From assembly GCF_000687475.1 (NCBI RefSeq), contig NC_057316.1:6138001-6202000 (forward strand): a stretch of DNA of 64,000 bases, in the 5' to 3' direction. The position numbers were made by a program, and so were the translations under genes. Of this stretch, positions 45,571 to 57,077 are shown piece by piece (position 1 is the first letter of the stretch; every line of letters starts with the position of its first letter). The notes beneath the pieces are model-generated. The model was not told where the DNA came from, made no database searches, and saw only the letters and a program-made list of their open reading frames with translations. This stretch comes from Ustilaginoidea virens (Eukaryota; Ascomycota; Sordariomycetes; Hypocreales; Clavicipitaceae).

Positions 45571-47371
45571 TCACTTTTGACTACGGACGGCCCCGAAACT
45601 CCCTTCGAAGCCTGGACGTCCGCCCTTCTTCTTCTTCTTGCCAGCCTTGCCGAGGAGCTTGTCTTCTCTGCGCTTCCGGATGTTCTCCTCGCGCTTCTTT
45701 TGTCGCTCCTTCTGGGCCTGCTCGACGCCCTTTGCGCGGTCTCTCCACTCCTTTTTGCTCTTCCGGTCGGCCGCCTCTTTGCGATTCTTGGCCTTCTTCA
45801 AGCGACTCTCGCTGTCGAGGATTTTCTCGCCTTCGGCCCGTCTTCGTGCCGTCAGCCAAGCCTCCTTCTCCACCACTTCGGCCCGCTTCTCGGGCTCCAT
45901 TTCTTGCAGTCTCTTTTGCTGGTTCTGCACCTTGAGAAGCGCCGTCTTGACATCTGACGGGCCCTTCTTCTTGCCTTGGTTGAGCACGTAGCTGAGGTCA
46001 TGCGACATGCGAGAGCCGTCCCCGAAAGCTACACGACCAAAGGAGAACCCCCCCGCAGAGTTGGCGTCGACTTCCACCGTGGGACTCATCACGCCTGGGG
46101 AATTCGAGGCCAGAGCCTCTTCCCGAAGCCGCGCGGCTTCTTGCCTGGCCTTTTTCTTCTCTTCCTTCTTACGTTCCGCCTTCTGCGCCTGCTTCGCGCG
46201 TCGTTCTTCGAGAAGCTGCTGTCGGGTTTGCGGACGGTCTGCCTTCCTCGCAGCTCGAAGAGCCTCGATCCTGGCCGCGACTCGAGCCCGGATAGCCGAG
46301 GTGTCTGCGGGAATCTTGATGTGCCTCGGTTTTTCAGACGGCGTGACGGTTGACGAGACGGAGGTGGTCGTGCTGGCCTGCTCGGCCGAGGCTTCCTTGA
46401 CATGGCTCGTGTCGAACGTGGGCGACTGTGGCTCAGATTCGAGACCGGAAACAGAAGCTGCGTCGAGTTTTTCTACCTGGGCAGAGACGTCGAGCGGTCG
46501 CTTGCTGCCCTTGTCCTCTGCTTCTTTGGCCTCGTGGTGGCTATCCAGCTCTGCGACGGGTGGGGAGCTCCGGGAGTTCTGTGGCAAACTTTGCTTTTTG
46601 GCTTTCTTTTCGGCCTTTTTCTCCCGCTTGGCTTCTCGCTTAGCCTCCTTCTTGGACAGTGTCGGTTTCGGTTCTATCGATTCCGATGTCGCAATTTGGT
46701 CGCTGACCTCGGCCGTGAGTTTTGGCTTCTTATTACTTTCAGCCGCTTTCCTCTTCAGGCCCTCGCCTGGCTTCTCGGGCTCCACTCCCTCGACGGCTTT
46801 ATATGAGTCGTCGTCGTCGTCGTCGTCGTCACTACCATTGACTGCCTCCTCCTGTTCTTGGCTCTCCAACTCTTTGAGCTTTCTCTTATTCTTGGCACGC
46901 TCGTCCATGACTTGTTTGACATTTCGGTTCAGTTCACTATCAGGATCGAGCTTTCGTCTTCTGGCAGCTGACGCTTCCTCTTTGGTCTGTTTCTTTGAAT
47001 TCCATTGACTCTGAAAAGATGACTTCGTCAAAATTTGATTTCTTTCTTTCTTTTCATTTTGAAAAAAATTTCCCTCACTCTGTTCCAGCAAAGGGAATAG
47101 GCAAGAAGAACCGGGATATGTACACGGAAAAGCGGATGAAGACGGCCGGTGCAAAGGCTTGGTGAAGGGCTGACTGAGATTCACATACAGCTTTGTCATC
47201 TCCGTAATACATCTTGGCTGGAATAAGGCTCAGGAGAGCATCAAATGCCTTGGCATGATCGCGCAAGCGATCCTAATCTATAGTTAGCTCCAACGCTCCG
47301 ACTCCATATCGAGGACTGAGGCGCGGGACAGGGAAGACTTGGAAACCAACTTGTAACGAGGAATCGGCCAT
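45571..47371 (-). CDS. RRP14: Ribosome biogenesis protein RRP14/SURF6
   Basis: Exons 47351-47371, 47189-47272 and 45571-47010 encode 514 residues (7, 28 and 479 codons, all phase 0). RRP14/SURF6 is a nucleolar RNA-binding factor needed for early 60S and 40S maturation. The first two tiny exons supply the RRP14 N-terminal motif (LRDHAKAFDALLSLIPAKMYYGDD), which joins exon 3 at SQWNSKKQTKEEA. A low-complexity acidic and Lys-rich middle follows, including an eight-Asp run encoded by a GTC-type triplet repeat (46809-46832 on the plus strand). The SURF6 domain is at about residues 340-505, with FGRVAFGD, KKKGPSDVKTALLKVQ and long basic coiled helices. Intron 1 has an unusual GTTGGT donor but a good CTAAC branch and TAG acceptor. 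The family N-terminus supports that model. Confidence 0.92.
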
Positions 47372-48334
47372 GGCTGGCGGCTGCAATGGTTGAGTGTAGG
47401 GATCCTCAGGCAGGCGGGACACGCGTCCGAGACGTTGGCGGTTCAAGCATGAAACAAGCGCAATGGAAATTAGTACCGTTTCCGCGCTGCGAGGAGTTTA
47501 TTCGCAGACCCAAGCAAGCATGAACGGATGGGTGGTAATGGAGGCGGTCGGGACTCGGGAAGCAGTTTTTTTGGTGGCTCTGGATTTTTCCGGCCGGAAC
47601 GCCACACAGAAAGACTGCTTAGCCACCACCGCCACCTCAAGCTGGATCCGTTCCCCGCGCCCGCGTGTTACTTGCTCTGTGCGGAGGTACGGCGGGACTT
47701 GGTCTTCTTCGTCCAAGGGGAACCCAAAATGCTTCTGCAAACTGGGCCCAATGCTTCCGGTGCCAGACATCCTGGGCTGAGCCTAGAAACATTCATCAAC
47801 ATCATCGTAAGACTATGCATTTTTCAAAAGCTTCATGCCCGACAAGGGAGCCTGATCCTCCTCTGTCTTTAATGTCGCGGCATGATCGCGCCATCCACGT
47901 CTTCGATCTGGCAGCCTTTCAAAGTTTGAAACTTGTGCATTGATACAAGCAACAACGTTAAAAGACGGCCAATATTTCTATCCCATTTTCGACTGCTTGG
48001 CTTAGGTTGATGTGTTACTCTACGCTGGCACCAATTCAAAAACCACATACTGGTGCGGACTATCGCGATGAGCCTTGTCTCCCGTCAGAAACCCTCTAGA
48101 CAGCGTCCCAACTTCTCCACGCCACCCTCGCGGGTTTTCAAACGTATTCGTTTCTGTTTCATAGCAGCGCGGACGAGGAATTGATTGATTTGACGCCTGA
48201 GTGCAACAACACCGGTTTCCGCCAGCGTTTCCAAATTTTGAATTAGATGCTTGGCCTAACAATCAGTGACTACACAAGATCATCCACGACCAAACAAACA
48301 CGTGCTCCAAACATGTTGATCGTATCGATATGAC
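47372..48334. other. Intergenic region between RRP14 and PDAP1-like genes
   Basis: Nothing here is well supported. A 90-codon minus-strand frame (47498-47770) starts at a true ATG and has normal amino-acid composition but no family I recognise. It could be a real small protein, a leader frame of RRP14, or chance. Confidence 0.45.
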
Positions 48335-49260
48335 TCATTTCTTTTTGCTTGGTTTCTTGGGCCCTGCCGCGGCCTCGCGTTTCTTGGCCTCTTTGGCCTC
48401 AATTTCTGCTTTCCGAGCCTTTTCTTGCTCGTCTCTCTCTTCCTTTTCAGCCTGCGTTGCAGAAAGTCAGCGGCTGCGGTTTACCCATGCCTCCTCAGGC
48501 CCTGTTTTGATTCAGTGGTTTGTGTGTTACGCACCTGTCTCCGTGCCGCATCCGCTGCACGCTGCTCTCGGATGAGCTTGAGTCGGGCAAGATCAGCCTT
48601 GGCCTGATCTGTCTTGCCCTCCGCCTGCATCTTCAGGTACCTCTCTTTGGCAGCCGCAGCCTCCAAAGCCTCTCGTTCTTTACGATTGCCCGGCGCATCC
48701 ATGTTTTTGACTCCTTCCGCAATTTCATCCACCTCGTCGGTGCTCTTGGCTTGCTTCCGGGCCGCTTTCGAGTGGTTGGGATTGGCCGGCATGCCATCGT
48801 CGCTCTCATCGTCGCTGGACGGCATGTCGCCCACCTCGACAGTGCGAGACTTTTGCTTGGCGATGGCAGCCTCCTTGCGGGCCTTTTTCAAGGCCTTGCG
48901 GTCTTCCCGATTTTCGGATCCGGTGGCATCATTTGAAGGACCATCCTGGTCGCTTCCTTCCTCGGAGTCATCTTCATCGGGTTCCTCGTCTTCGGGCTGG
49001 TCTTTGGCTTCAGTTGACCACATGCTGACATGGTTGCCCTCAGCATCGACCGGTTGTAGTGAGCGAGAATAGTGTTTGCCACCTGTTTGCCCGACTGCAG
49101 TCAGCAGAGTCTCCACACGGATCATGTTCGATTTCCGCGTCGGCAGTAGACGTGTCCTCTGGTCTCCCTTGTCGGGCATCCAGCCGCGCTTACCTCCTCT
49201 CGTGGGCTTGTTGAATTTTCCAGCACGTCCACGAGCTGCTGTTGCTGAACCACCTGCCAT
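48335..49260 (-). CDS. PDAP1/PP28-type casein kinase substrate phosphoprotein
   Basis: Exons 49194-49260, 48535-49082 and 48451 down to 48335 encode 243 residues. The family (28-kDa heat- and acid-stable phosphoprotein) is a small acidic/basic protein phosphorylated by casein kinase II. Its function is poorly defined, with links to RNA and translation. The N-terminus [21 protein letters not shown] and [11 protein letters not shown] match the family. The PP28 domain is at about residues 130-205, with [12 protein letters not shown] and [43 protein letters not shown]. The last exon is a Lys/Glu-rich tail ending in KKPSKKK. Intron 1 is 111 nt, a multiple of three without a stop, so a retained-intron product would add 37 residues. 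Family alignment favours removal. Confidence 0.9.
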
Positions 49261-51389
49261 TTTGGGTACGGCGATGCGGAGTTGGGAAATCAGAAGGTGG
49301 TGAAGTGTCTGACAAGGAATTGAAGAGGGAAAAAAAAAGTAGAGAGGGATGAGGAAAGAAGAAAAGATGTAATTAGGGTTCAGATAATGGATATCGGACG
49401 AGGAAAGCGAATCGTCTCACGCGCACAAGTAAGCTGGTGGAATCACTACTAGACTTCCATCACCCTTTGATGGCAGAAAGGTCAATTTGCTGGTGGCGGA
49501 GGCGGGGTAGCGGGGTAACTACAGTACCAGCACTGTAGATATATACATGTACCTACGTGTGCCCGTAATAACATTGAACCAATGAAATACGAGTAATTTC
49601 AGTGGCTCGCACAAGGGAACGTGGGTCCGGTCCTTCCAAGGGAGGGAAGCATCAACCAAGACAGCGAATGAACAATGACCAAGGCATTGGTGGAAAGTTG
49701 TTTCAAGTTCTCAGCGCTTCAGAGATGGAAGAAGGAACCCATTTGCATCGCAGAAAGCTTCCTGTTCATGATCGACTGCAGTGAAACACCAAGGGACATG
49801 CATCCTCGATGAGACTGGAATGGAGACAACGCTCGCTGCCTAATACATAGGACCCAGAGGCTCCATGAGGTCAGCACCTTGTTGCCTCGTACGCATACTC
49901 GTATCGGACGGACTACTGTCGATCAAGTCTGTACGTTGATGATAAAGGCTGGTTGGCAAGAACGAGGAAGAGGGCCTGTAAGGTGACTTGACACTCGGGA
50001 GACCCGGGCATTATGCGCAGGTACCCAAGGGGACATGGACTAAGCCGCAAGTGTAGGATGCAAATTGCCAACGAGATCAAGTCCGTAGCCCAACAAAGCG
50101 GGAGTGGCTGCCCAGCCATGTGCCCAGCCCAGCCCAGCCCAGCCCAGCCCAGTACTCCGGAGTACGGAGTACAGCTGTTGGAAGGAAATTGGCTTGCCTG
50201 TAATGTGGATATCGGTCATGTCCGAGGGTGGATGTGCCGAGTTCTCCCTGGATCAGTAAGCCCTTAGGGGTACCCCCTATCCCACTATAAATAGCTGGGA
50301 ACACAAGTCTCTTAGAGAGGAGGGGGTTCCTTCAATCAAGCATTATCGCATTTTCCCTGTGCATTCTGACAACAGCACAGTTGGATTTGATTCCAGGCCT
50401 GTCCAGGCACTTGATTACCTAATGCGCCCGAAACGGCTTCGGCGAAACGCTCTTCCGGCCACACACCCCCCATCTTATTTTCTCCGACTTCGACTTCGCA
50501 GCCCTTCTTTCTTTCCCTCTTTTCCTCTTCAACCTACTAGAAAAATATCCATCCTTCATATTCACTCTGGCTTCCCGCTCAATGGATGCCACCGGAGGGG
50601 AAACTGGAGGAGAGATGGGATTCCAATCGCCGATCTTACCATCTGATCTGCATGCATCTCGGTGCTCGTGGCTCAGATAAAAATATTTCAACCGGCGGCA
50701 CATTCCCCCCTTTTTCCCGCTTCGCAGTTCCGTACGTGAGGAAGACGCTTTCTTCACTGGCGACGCGGCCTCGCTCCCCTTTGGCTTGGGCTTCGGCTTT
50801 GGATCTTTGCGCAAGTTCGTCTCTCTGCCGCGTGGACTGTGGACTGGCTGAGGCTGTAGCCACCAGTCTGCTGGATTGTTGCCGTCGGCCAAGTTTCCAA
50901 TGGACAGGGGTGGGTCAAGTCACTCAACTTTTCAAATAGTGCCAGACCCGGTCACACGAAGCCGCGTACGAGTCGTATGCTTCGGTATTGGTGTGGACTG
51001 TGTGAACCGGAAACGAGACTCGTCCAATGTCGCGGGCGAGGGATATTGTAATTTTTCCAACAAGGGCGGCAGGTGGCGTTCCACAAGAGCATGATGGGAT
51101 ACTAGCGGTGCTGGAAGGTTGTGACAGCTGGTTCACTCGACTTGTCCTTTCAAGCCCGTCAACAACCTATACGTTAGCCATCATGAACCACGCATGACCG
51201 ACCAGCTTGTAGATGTGTGTGCCTTTTGTAGCAAACAAGGAATCCCAGCGAATACATATCATAATTACCGCCGCGCCAAATCCACCCTTCCCTTCATTCC
51301 TTCGACGTCCGCCCCTACCATCCTTCCCCCTCCTTAACCAAGAGGAAATACCCCTCTCGGCTGGTGCGAAAGTTTTTTCGTCAAGAGCT
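49261..51389. other. Intergenic region between PDAP1-like and Arg-rich protein genes
   Basis: There is no supported gene. A GGTACC-poor stretch is followed by a CCCAG pentamer array (50123-50152). It runs directly into TACTCCGGAGTACGGAGTA, with motif hits at 50153-50159, 50158-50164 and 50165-50171. A TATAAATA-like word occurs near 50285-50292 on the plus strand without a supported gene after it. Confidence 0.5.
50123..50152. repeat. CCCAG pentanucleotide array abutting CGGAGTA motifs
   Basis: Six CCCAG/GCCCA units end at 50152, and the CGGAGTA/TACTCCG cluster begins at the next base. Confidence 0.9.
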
Positions 51390-52620
51390 TCATCCCCTAA
51401 CTACATGTCGTTCATCAACTTCAGGATGCTGTTGCAAAATCAAATCTACTGGAACGCCTTCCCTCTCCAGAACGTCTCGTTTGATCTCCAACCATATCCT
51501 CCCACGAATCCCCAGCCTTGGAAGGTCATCGGGACTGTCCCCCGGATACCGAATGATGCCGTCCGCCCTGAGGGCAAGATCGTGGTATTCCAGAATGTTT
51601 CCGTTGTGGAGCTGACGCAATGGGCTCCACGGCAATGCAGTCAACAAGTACTGTGGCGGAGAATGGTCGTCCTTGTAAGCAGGAGGAGCATCTCCCTGCT
51701 GCACAGGGGCCCCGAAATTCCTGTTCACCAGCAAGTCTAATAATAATTGTGTTAGCTTCTGAAAATCGCAACATATCCCCGCATCAAGTTGGCTGGCGAA
51801 AACCTACTCGTTGGTCTCGGAAAAAGATGACCCGGTGTAACCTGGCGCGAGCTAGAACCGTATGCTGGAGAGGCTGGAGAGGCTCGAACAGTCGCGATGC
51901 GTTGCTGACCTTCTAGAAATGGGTTCTGACCTCCATTATTACCATATAGATGGCGGGCAGAGGCGGGTCGTCCCGAGGGAAACCCATGGATGACTGGTTC
52001 CGTCGCAGTTCGATGCTCAGCAGTCACACCAAACACGTCTTCTTCTCTTTGGCTACAGGATGATCTTCTCCTTTCAAGCGGCTGGCTAGTCCTGGAGCAG
52101 CGCGACATGTCATCAGGCGAATAGCAACGGGAGGCAGCGGCAGCTCTAGCTTCCAATAGAACCGATTCATAAGACCGAGAGACAAAAGCATTCCCTCGAG
52201 CCTCTCTACCATTTACGGTAGTCAACTGATGCCGTCTCCGATATGGGTAGCCGTCACTAGCCAAGCGGGTAGGATGATGATGAGTATATAGGTAACTGGA
52301 AGGATCAACTGCTCGGGTTTGAGATTGGTGTATAGTCCAGTAAGTCGGCGATTGAGGTTTTCTTTGGAATAGTTGAACGGAATGTAGGCGTTCTCCAAGT
52401 CTTCTGACACCACGGCGAAATTTTTCTCTCAGACGGATCCGTCTCCTCCTTTTGCGCAATTCCCCGGCCACGCCGTGATGAGAGGGCCCAGTACTGCTTC
52501 TAGGCTATTGAGAGTTATAACGCTGGCAACGATGCTGCTGGCTAGGATGCACTGGCTTTATATGCTTACCTCGCGGCGAGGCGATCCTGTTTGCCTTGAA
52601 AATCCTGAATCGCTAGACAT
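51390..52620 (-). CDS. Hypothetical Arg-rich protein, three exons
   Basis: Exons 52570-52620, 51808-52504 and 51390-51736 encode 364 residues; phases 0 and 1 agree and the splice sites are good (GTAAGC, GTAGGT, CTAAC branch, TAG acceptors). I do not recognise the family. The N-terminus is MSSDSGFSRQTGSPRRE, followed by a strong basic run near residues 30-50 (RKRRRRIRLREKFRRGVRRL) that could be a nuclear localisation or nucleic-acid-binding signal. The middle is Ser/Arg/Tyr-rich and likely disordered. The C-terminal 115 residues look folded, with APPAYKDDHSPPQYLL, RYPGDSPDDLPRLGIRGRIWLEI and a terminal amphipathic part. The first exon is short, so another start is possible. The continuous splicing across three exons argues that it is expressed. 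Confidence 0.65.
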
Positions 52621-53114
52621 TGTGTGATTCGACGTAGCGACCGGTAGCTTTGGCTAACCTAGGCATCTAATGCATATACATGCCCAAAACGGATATGTAT
52701 CGCAAAATGTCAACTGCAGTATGACAAGTGGAAATACGGGCGACCTGTAAAAGAGTGAACAGTTGCGTGGTGTAAAGACCAAGAGCCTTGGCCGCGAATG
52801 CAGAATATCAATAAGAAAGACGGCTGTTTGGAAATCCTTTCATATTCGCATTATGCGTGTATGATCGTTTTCGGAAACTTGAAATCTTAAGCGTGTATGA
52901 TCCTCTTAGAAAACTTGAAGTCTTAAAGCCAGGCCAGAGATGAAACCTAAGCTAGGAACCATGAGGGAAAAAAATTGCTGGAAGAGTCATCTAATCTAAG
53001 CCTTGTGAACCAGAGGCTTAATGCCGAGAATGACCAACGGTGTTTTGTGATTTCATGCGCGGCCGAGGCTTATTTTTCGACTTTGAGATGCAAGGTTTTC
53101 TGATGCAGGCGCAG
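52621..53114. other. Intergenic region, nothing recognised
   Basis: The upstream flank of the Arg-rich protein gene and the downstream flank of the F-box/LRR-like gene. A 27-base segment beginning GCGTGTATGATC is repeated loosely at about 52853 and 52891. No gene is visible. Confidence 0.5.
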
Positions 53115-54670
53115 TCACTGAATCAACGACTGCAGCATGTCATTCAACTTCTGCTTCTTTCTACTCCTCAGTCTTGGTTCCTTCTGCTCATTTCTTCCAC
53201 CGTGGCTGACCTTTCCTGCCACGTTGCGAGGCGTGGTAGGCTCTGCCGCCGTTTGAAAGATTCCACGTCGAATGAATGCGATCTTCGAAGTAGAAAACAG
53301 TCCATGAGGGGCGTATGATGGCATGGTATCGATACCACCGCGGCTGTTATGGCCCAGGTAAACGCTTGCGGTACGTTTGGAGGGAAGAACAAAAGGGCCT
53401 GCGCAGGCCTGGAAATGGGGTTCAACCCCCCGAAGTCGCAAATCTTGGTCGGCACCCAGTTGTCCGAGGTAAGAATACGTCCAGAATGCCCAGGCCTCGA
53501 AAGCTACTCTATGACAGGGCCGTGCTTCTGACAAAGTAGCAAAAGTAGCCTCAGTGCTCCATGTAGGCACAGAAGCTTTCGTAGCATCTGTCAGATAATC
53601 TAGTAGAGATGGAGCCTGGCCATTGGGGACGAATTTGACGGAGCAACAAGAGCCACTGCTGAGAGAAATCAGCTCCGAATCCACTCTTCTCAAGTCTCTG
53701 GCCAGTATAGTTTTTCGGAGCTCTCCCATGGATGCAGAGAATATCAAGGACGGCAAGAGTAAGCCGTCGTGATGATGGTCAGCCAGTTCCCACCCATTGT
53801 CGAGGGCGAAATCACGAAAGAGATCCCAATCGCTTTTGGGGGCCATGACATCGTACAAAGCCAAAGATGGAAACTTTGACACCCATTGAAGTGATTCTTG
53901 CGTGATACCTCTACTAACCCATATTCGTAGTACGCGCAGGAGCGGAAAAGGGTCTCTAGTCTCTGTCCAACCGCGGAGAAGCCTGTCATTAACATCCATA
54001 AATTCGGTCTGCAGCTCTTCCCTTGGCTGGATGAGTTCCAACGCCCCGAGGTTGTTCAGGCTGGAAAGACAGAGCAGCTCGTGAGTGCTAAATCGACAGC
54101 CACCACTTATCACTAAGTGGGTGATGAAATCTGCCGGCTGGGATGACAAGGGTTGTATGTAAATCCTTAGCTCATCCGTCGGCTGGCAAATATGCTGTCT
54201 AAATCGATAGAGCCCAAGTGTTCTGTCCTCGTTCTCTGCAACCAATACCTTGGAGAGTATTTTCCAAGCATGTAAACAAACACCACTGCGAGTCTGATTA
54301 GGCTCACAACAACCCGAGGCATAGCAAGCGTTTTTCGTCATGGAGATGGCATCTTCGTTTGCCTTGGAAGTGCTAGAAATGAATTATTGCCCGTGGTGAT
54401 TCGAGGCACTCACCTGGCCTCTAGAAGACGCCACACCCGCCACAGCAGTCTGGTCGGAAAGCCGTCCAGATGTCGCTCGGTGATATCCCCAATGTTGTTT
54501 GCGACTAGGTGTACTGCCATGTCAACCAAAGATCGGGGCCCTTTTGTCCCTCGCGGACTGAGCAGAGGGTATGGCGTCTGCCGAGACCAGTCCCGATCAC
54601 TACCGCGAAGAAGGCTCTGGCGAGGCACAGTCCATTCTTTAAAGACTTGGCCCGATGATTCATCAAACAT
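53115..54670 (-). CDS. F-box/LRR-like protein of unknown function
   Basis: Exons 54414-54670 and 53115-54372 encode 504 residues; the 41-nt intron splits an Ser codon. The N-terminal part has SLVDMAVHLVANNIGDITERHLDGFPTRLLWRVWRLLEA, an F-box-like helix pattern seen in many ascomycete substrate-receptor-like proteins. Hydrophobic repeats follow between residues 145 and 270, such as ITHLVISGGCRFSTHELLCLSSLNNLGALEL and FPLLRVLRIWVSRGITQESLQWVSKFPSLALYDV, with leucine-rich spacing. The C-terminus is Arg/Lys-rich (PRLRSRKKQKLNDML), a possible nuclear signal. If the F-box reading is right, it would recruit a substrate to an SCF ubiquitin ligase. Neither substrate nor family name can be given. The intron is at the short end for fungi and has no clear branch site, though phase and sense support it. 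Confidence 0.65.
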
Positions 54671-55337
54671 GGCAAAGAAAAGTATGCTCAACCAGAATGA
54701 GAAAAATAGTATGTGACAGGATTGAGTCGGTAGCACAGCCTGGGGATCTCCAAAACGACCACCAGTTGTTTCTTTCTGCTCGATGGTATGTGGTGTAATG
54801 CAGATGTTCCAAGGGGTACCTGGGAAGGTAAGGTACCTGGTAGGTACATCTTAATGTAGCGAGCAGCAAGTAAACGCTATTTCCTGATTGGCTACACACC
54901 CCTTCCGAGACTGTCTCCACAAGCAAATGAGCATTCGAAGAAGTAACTGCTCAACGCTTCTTTCACCTAACTTTCTTATTCCCTTCGCGACGTGATTTGC
55001 TTCTTGTGTGCTCTTTGGTTGATCCACTTCTTCAATTGTTTACCCTCAGTTTCAGCTTGTCTAGTAGCCGGGTCTATGCTACGGCCGGCTGTCACGCCGA
55101 GCTTGATGAATGGTGTTCAAAGCACGCAGCGGGCTCCAGATTACTTGGAGTGTATCGATGCCAATAAATCAATCCAACTCCGCCACGCTAATCCAGTTCG
55201 CTAGTCGTATCGTATCATTCAACAGATGGGTCAGCAGCTATTCACTTTCTCCGTCTCCACACCGTCGCGACTGTTCGGCTGGTCGATCCTAGATCGTCAC
55301 CAATACATCTTTTCTAGGTCATCAGTTCATCTACCAT
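54671..55337. other. Intergenic region between F-box/LRR-like and SCOT genes
   Basis: There is no supported gene. A GGTACC-type block lies at about 54815-54852 (GGGGTACCTGGGAAGG, then GGTACCTGGTAGGTAC), roughly 150 bases upstream of the F-box/LRR-like start. The remainder is the 3' flank of SCOT. Confidence 0.5.
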
Positions 55338-57077
55338 CTACAGCATTGGCTTGAGGTCCGCGGCCACTGTGAACGGGGCTTCGGTCTTGCTCTTAATCTC
55401 GTCGACCGTGACGCCGTCCGCAATCTCAACGAGCGTCAGACCATGTGCGAAGTCGACATCAAAGACACCCTGGAATTAGAGAAAATAGTCAGTCCAGGAC
55501 CCCCAAAAGAATCTGATAGAAGCAATGCCAAAGATACAAGCAGTACCATGATCTGTGAAAGGGCAACGTGACGTACCAGCTCAGTTATGACTCGTGACAC
55601 ACACGCTCTTCCGGTTAGGGGGAAAGCGCATTGTTTGACAATCTTGGCGTTGCCCTTCTTGTCTGTGTGCTCCATCGTGACAACCACCTTTGTCTTGGAA
55701 GGGTTGCTGACAAGGTCCATGGCGCCACCAAAGCCCTTGACTTTCCCGGGAAGCATCCAGTTTGCGAGATCACCCGTTGCACTGACCTGCATGGCGCCAA
55801 GTATGGTGAGGTCTATCCTGCCGCTACGGATCATGCCGAAGCTTTCCTCGCTCCCAAACACCGCCGCGCCGCGGTTCAGAGTGACAGTTTCTTTGCCCGC
55901 ATTGATAAGGTCTGCATCCTCGTGGCCTTTCTTGGGATAAGGCCCCAGGCCGAGAATACCATTCTCTGACTGGAGCTGCACTTGGACGTCGGCACCAACG
56001 AATCCGGGTGCGAGCATAGGCATACCAATGCCCAAGTTGGCGTACATGCCATTCTTGAACTCCTTGGCAGCTCTCTTGACAATTCTCTCTCTTTTGGCGG
56101 CTGCGTCGCCGGTTCCGAGCGCTGCCCTGGCGCTCGCATCACTGTCCTCCTCCTTGGCAAACGTGAACTTTTCAATGTTCTTCTTGCTAGTGCTCTGAAC
56201 TACGCGCTTGACGTAAATACCAGGCAGATGAACCGCCTCGGGGGGGATCTCTCCGGGCTCGACAATGTGCTCCGCCTCAACGATGGTCATTTTCGCATTT
56301 CGGCCCATGGCGCCGTTGAAATTGTGGGCGGCAAGACGGAACTGACAGTTGCCGAGCTTATCCGCCTTGTAGGCCTTGACAAATGCGTAGTCCCCGTCGA
56401 TGGCATGCTCCAACAGGTATGACTTGCCATTGAAGACTTTGACATCTTTGGGGTAAGAGTACTCGTCGGGACTGCCGTCGGCCTTGTTCTTGAGCGGGAG
56501 ATCGCCAGTTTGAACCACGGTGCCAAAGGCGGCTGGCGTGTAAAACGCAGGTATTCCTCTGCCGCCTGCGGCACAACGCTCGGCTAAAGTGCCTTGTGGG
56601 GTGAGCTCCAGCTCGACTTGGCCGGTCAAGTACATGGTCTCAAACGTTTTGTTCTCGCCAATGTAACTTGCAATCATCTTCTTGACTTGCTTTGTCTTGA
56701 GGAGTTTGCCAAGGCCAACGTTGTCCGTTCCGGCATTGTTGGACACGGCAGTAAGACCGGTGATTTCGGGTTTTTGGAGAACCTGGTCAATCAGTGTGTC
56801 AGGCACGCCGCAGAGACCGAATCCTCCGCAAAGCAACGTTGAGTTGGGCTTCATGTCCCTCAAGGCTTCGGCCGCGGAAGGATAAATCTTGTCGATCTCG
56901 GACCGGCGTAGCGAGATGGAGAACAACCTAGAGAGACCGGCGGAAGGCTGAAAGAAATCTGGGCTGGTCAAACCTCACCACGACTACGGGTCACACATGT
57001 GGAGCTGCTGTACTCACGTTTGTGGCATGACGAGAGAAAGCTCGAAGGGTTCGCCAATGCAGGGCTGCAGAGGCCAT
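55338..57077 (-). CDS. Succinyl-CoA:3-ketoacid CoA-transferase, mitochondrial
   Basis: Exons 57018-57077, 55577-56947 and 55338-55469 encode 520 residues. The enzyme moves CoA from succinyl-CoA to acetoacetate (or, in fungi, related acids) in the mitochondrial matrix. The first exon is a 20-residue targeting peptide (Arg/Ser/Ala-rich, [20 protein letters not shown]). The alpha-type half has [16 protein letters not shown] and [14 protein letters not shown]. The beta-type half has [13 protein letters not shown], and [12 protein letters not shown] contains the expected active-site Glu at about residue 348. [32 protein letters not shown] and a C-terminal VFDVD segment complete the fold. Alpha and beta halves are fused in one chain, as in eukaryotes. 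Introns are 70 and 107 nt. It faces UTP22 across a divergent promoter. Confidence 0.95.
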
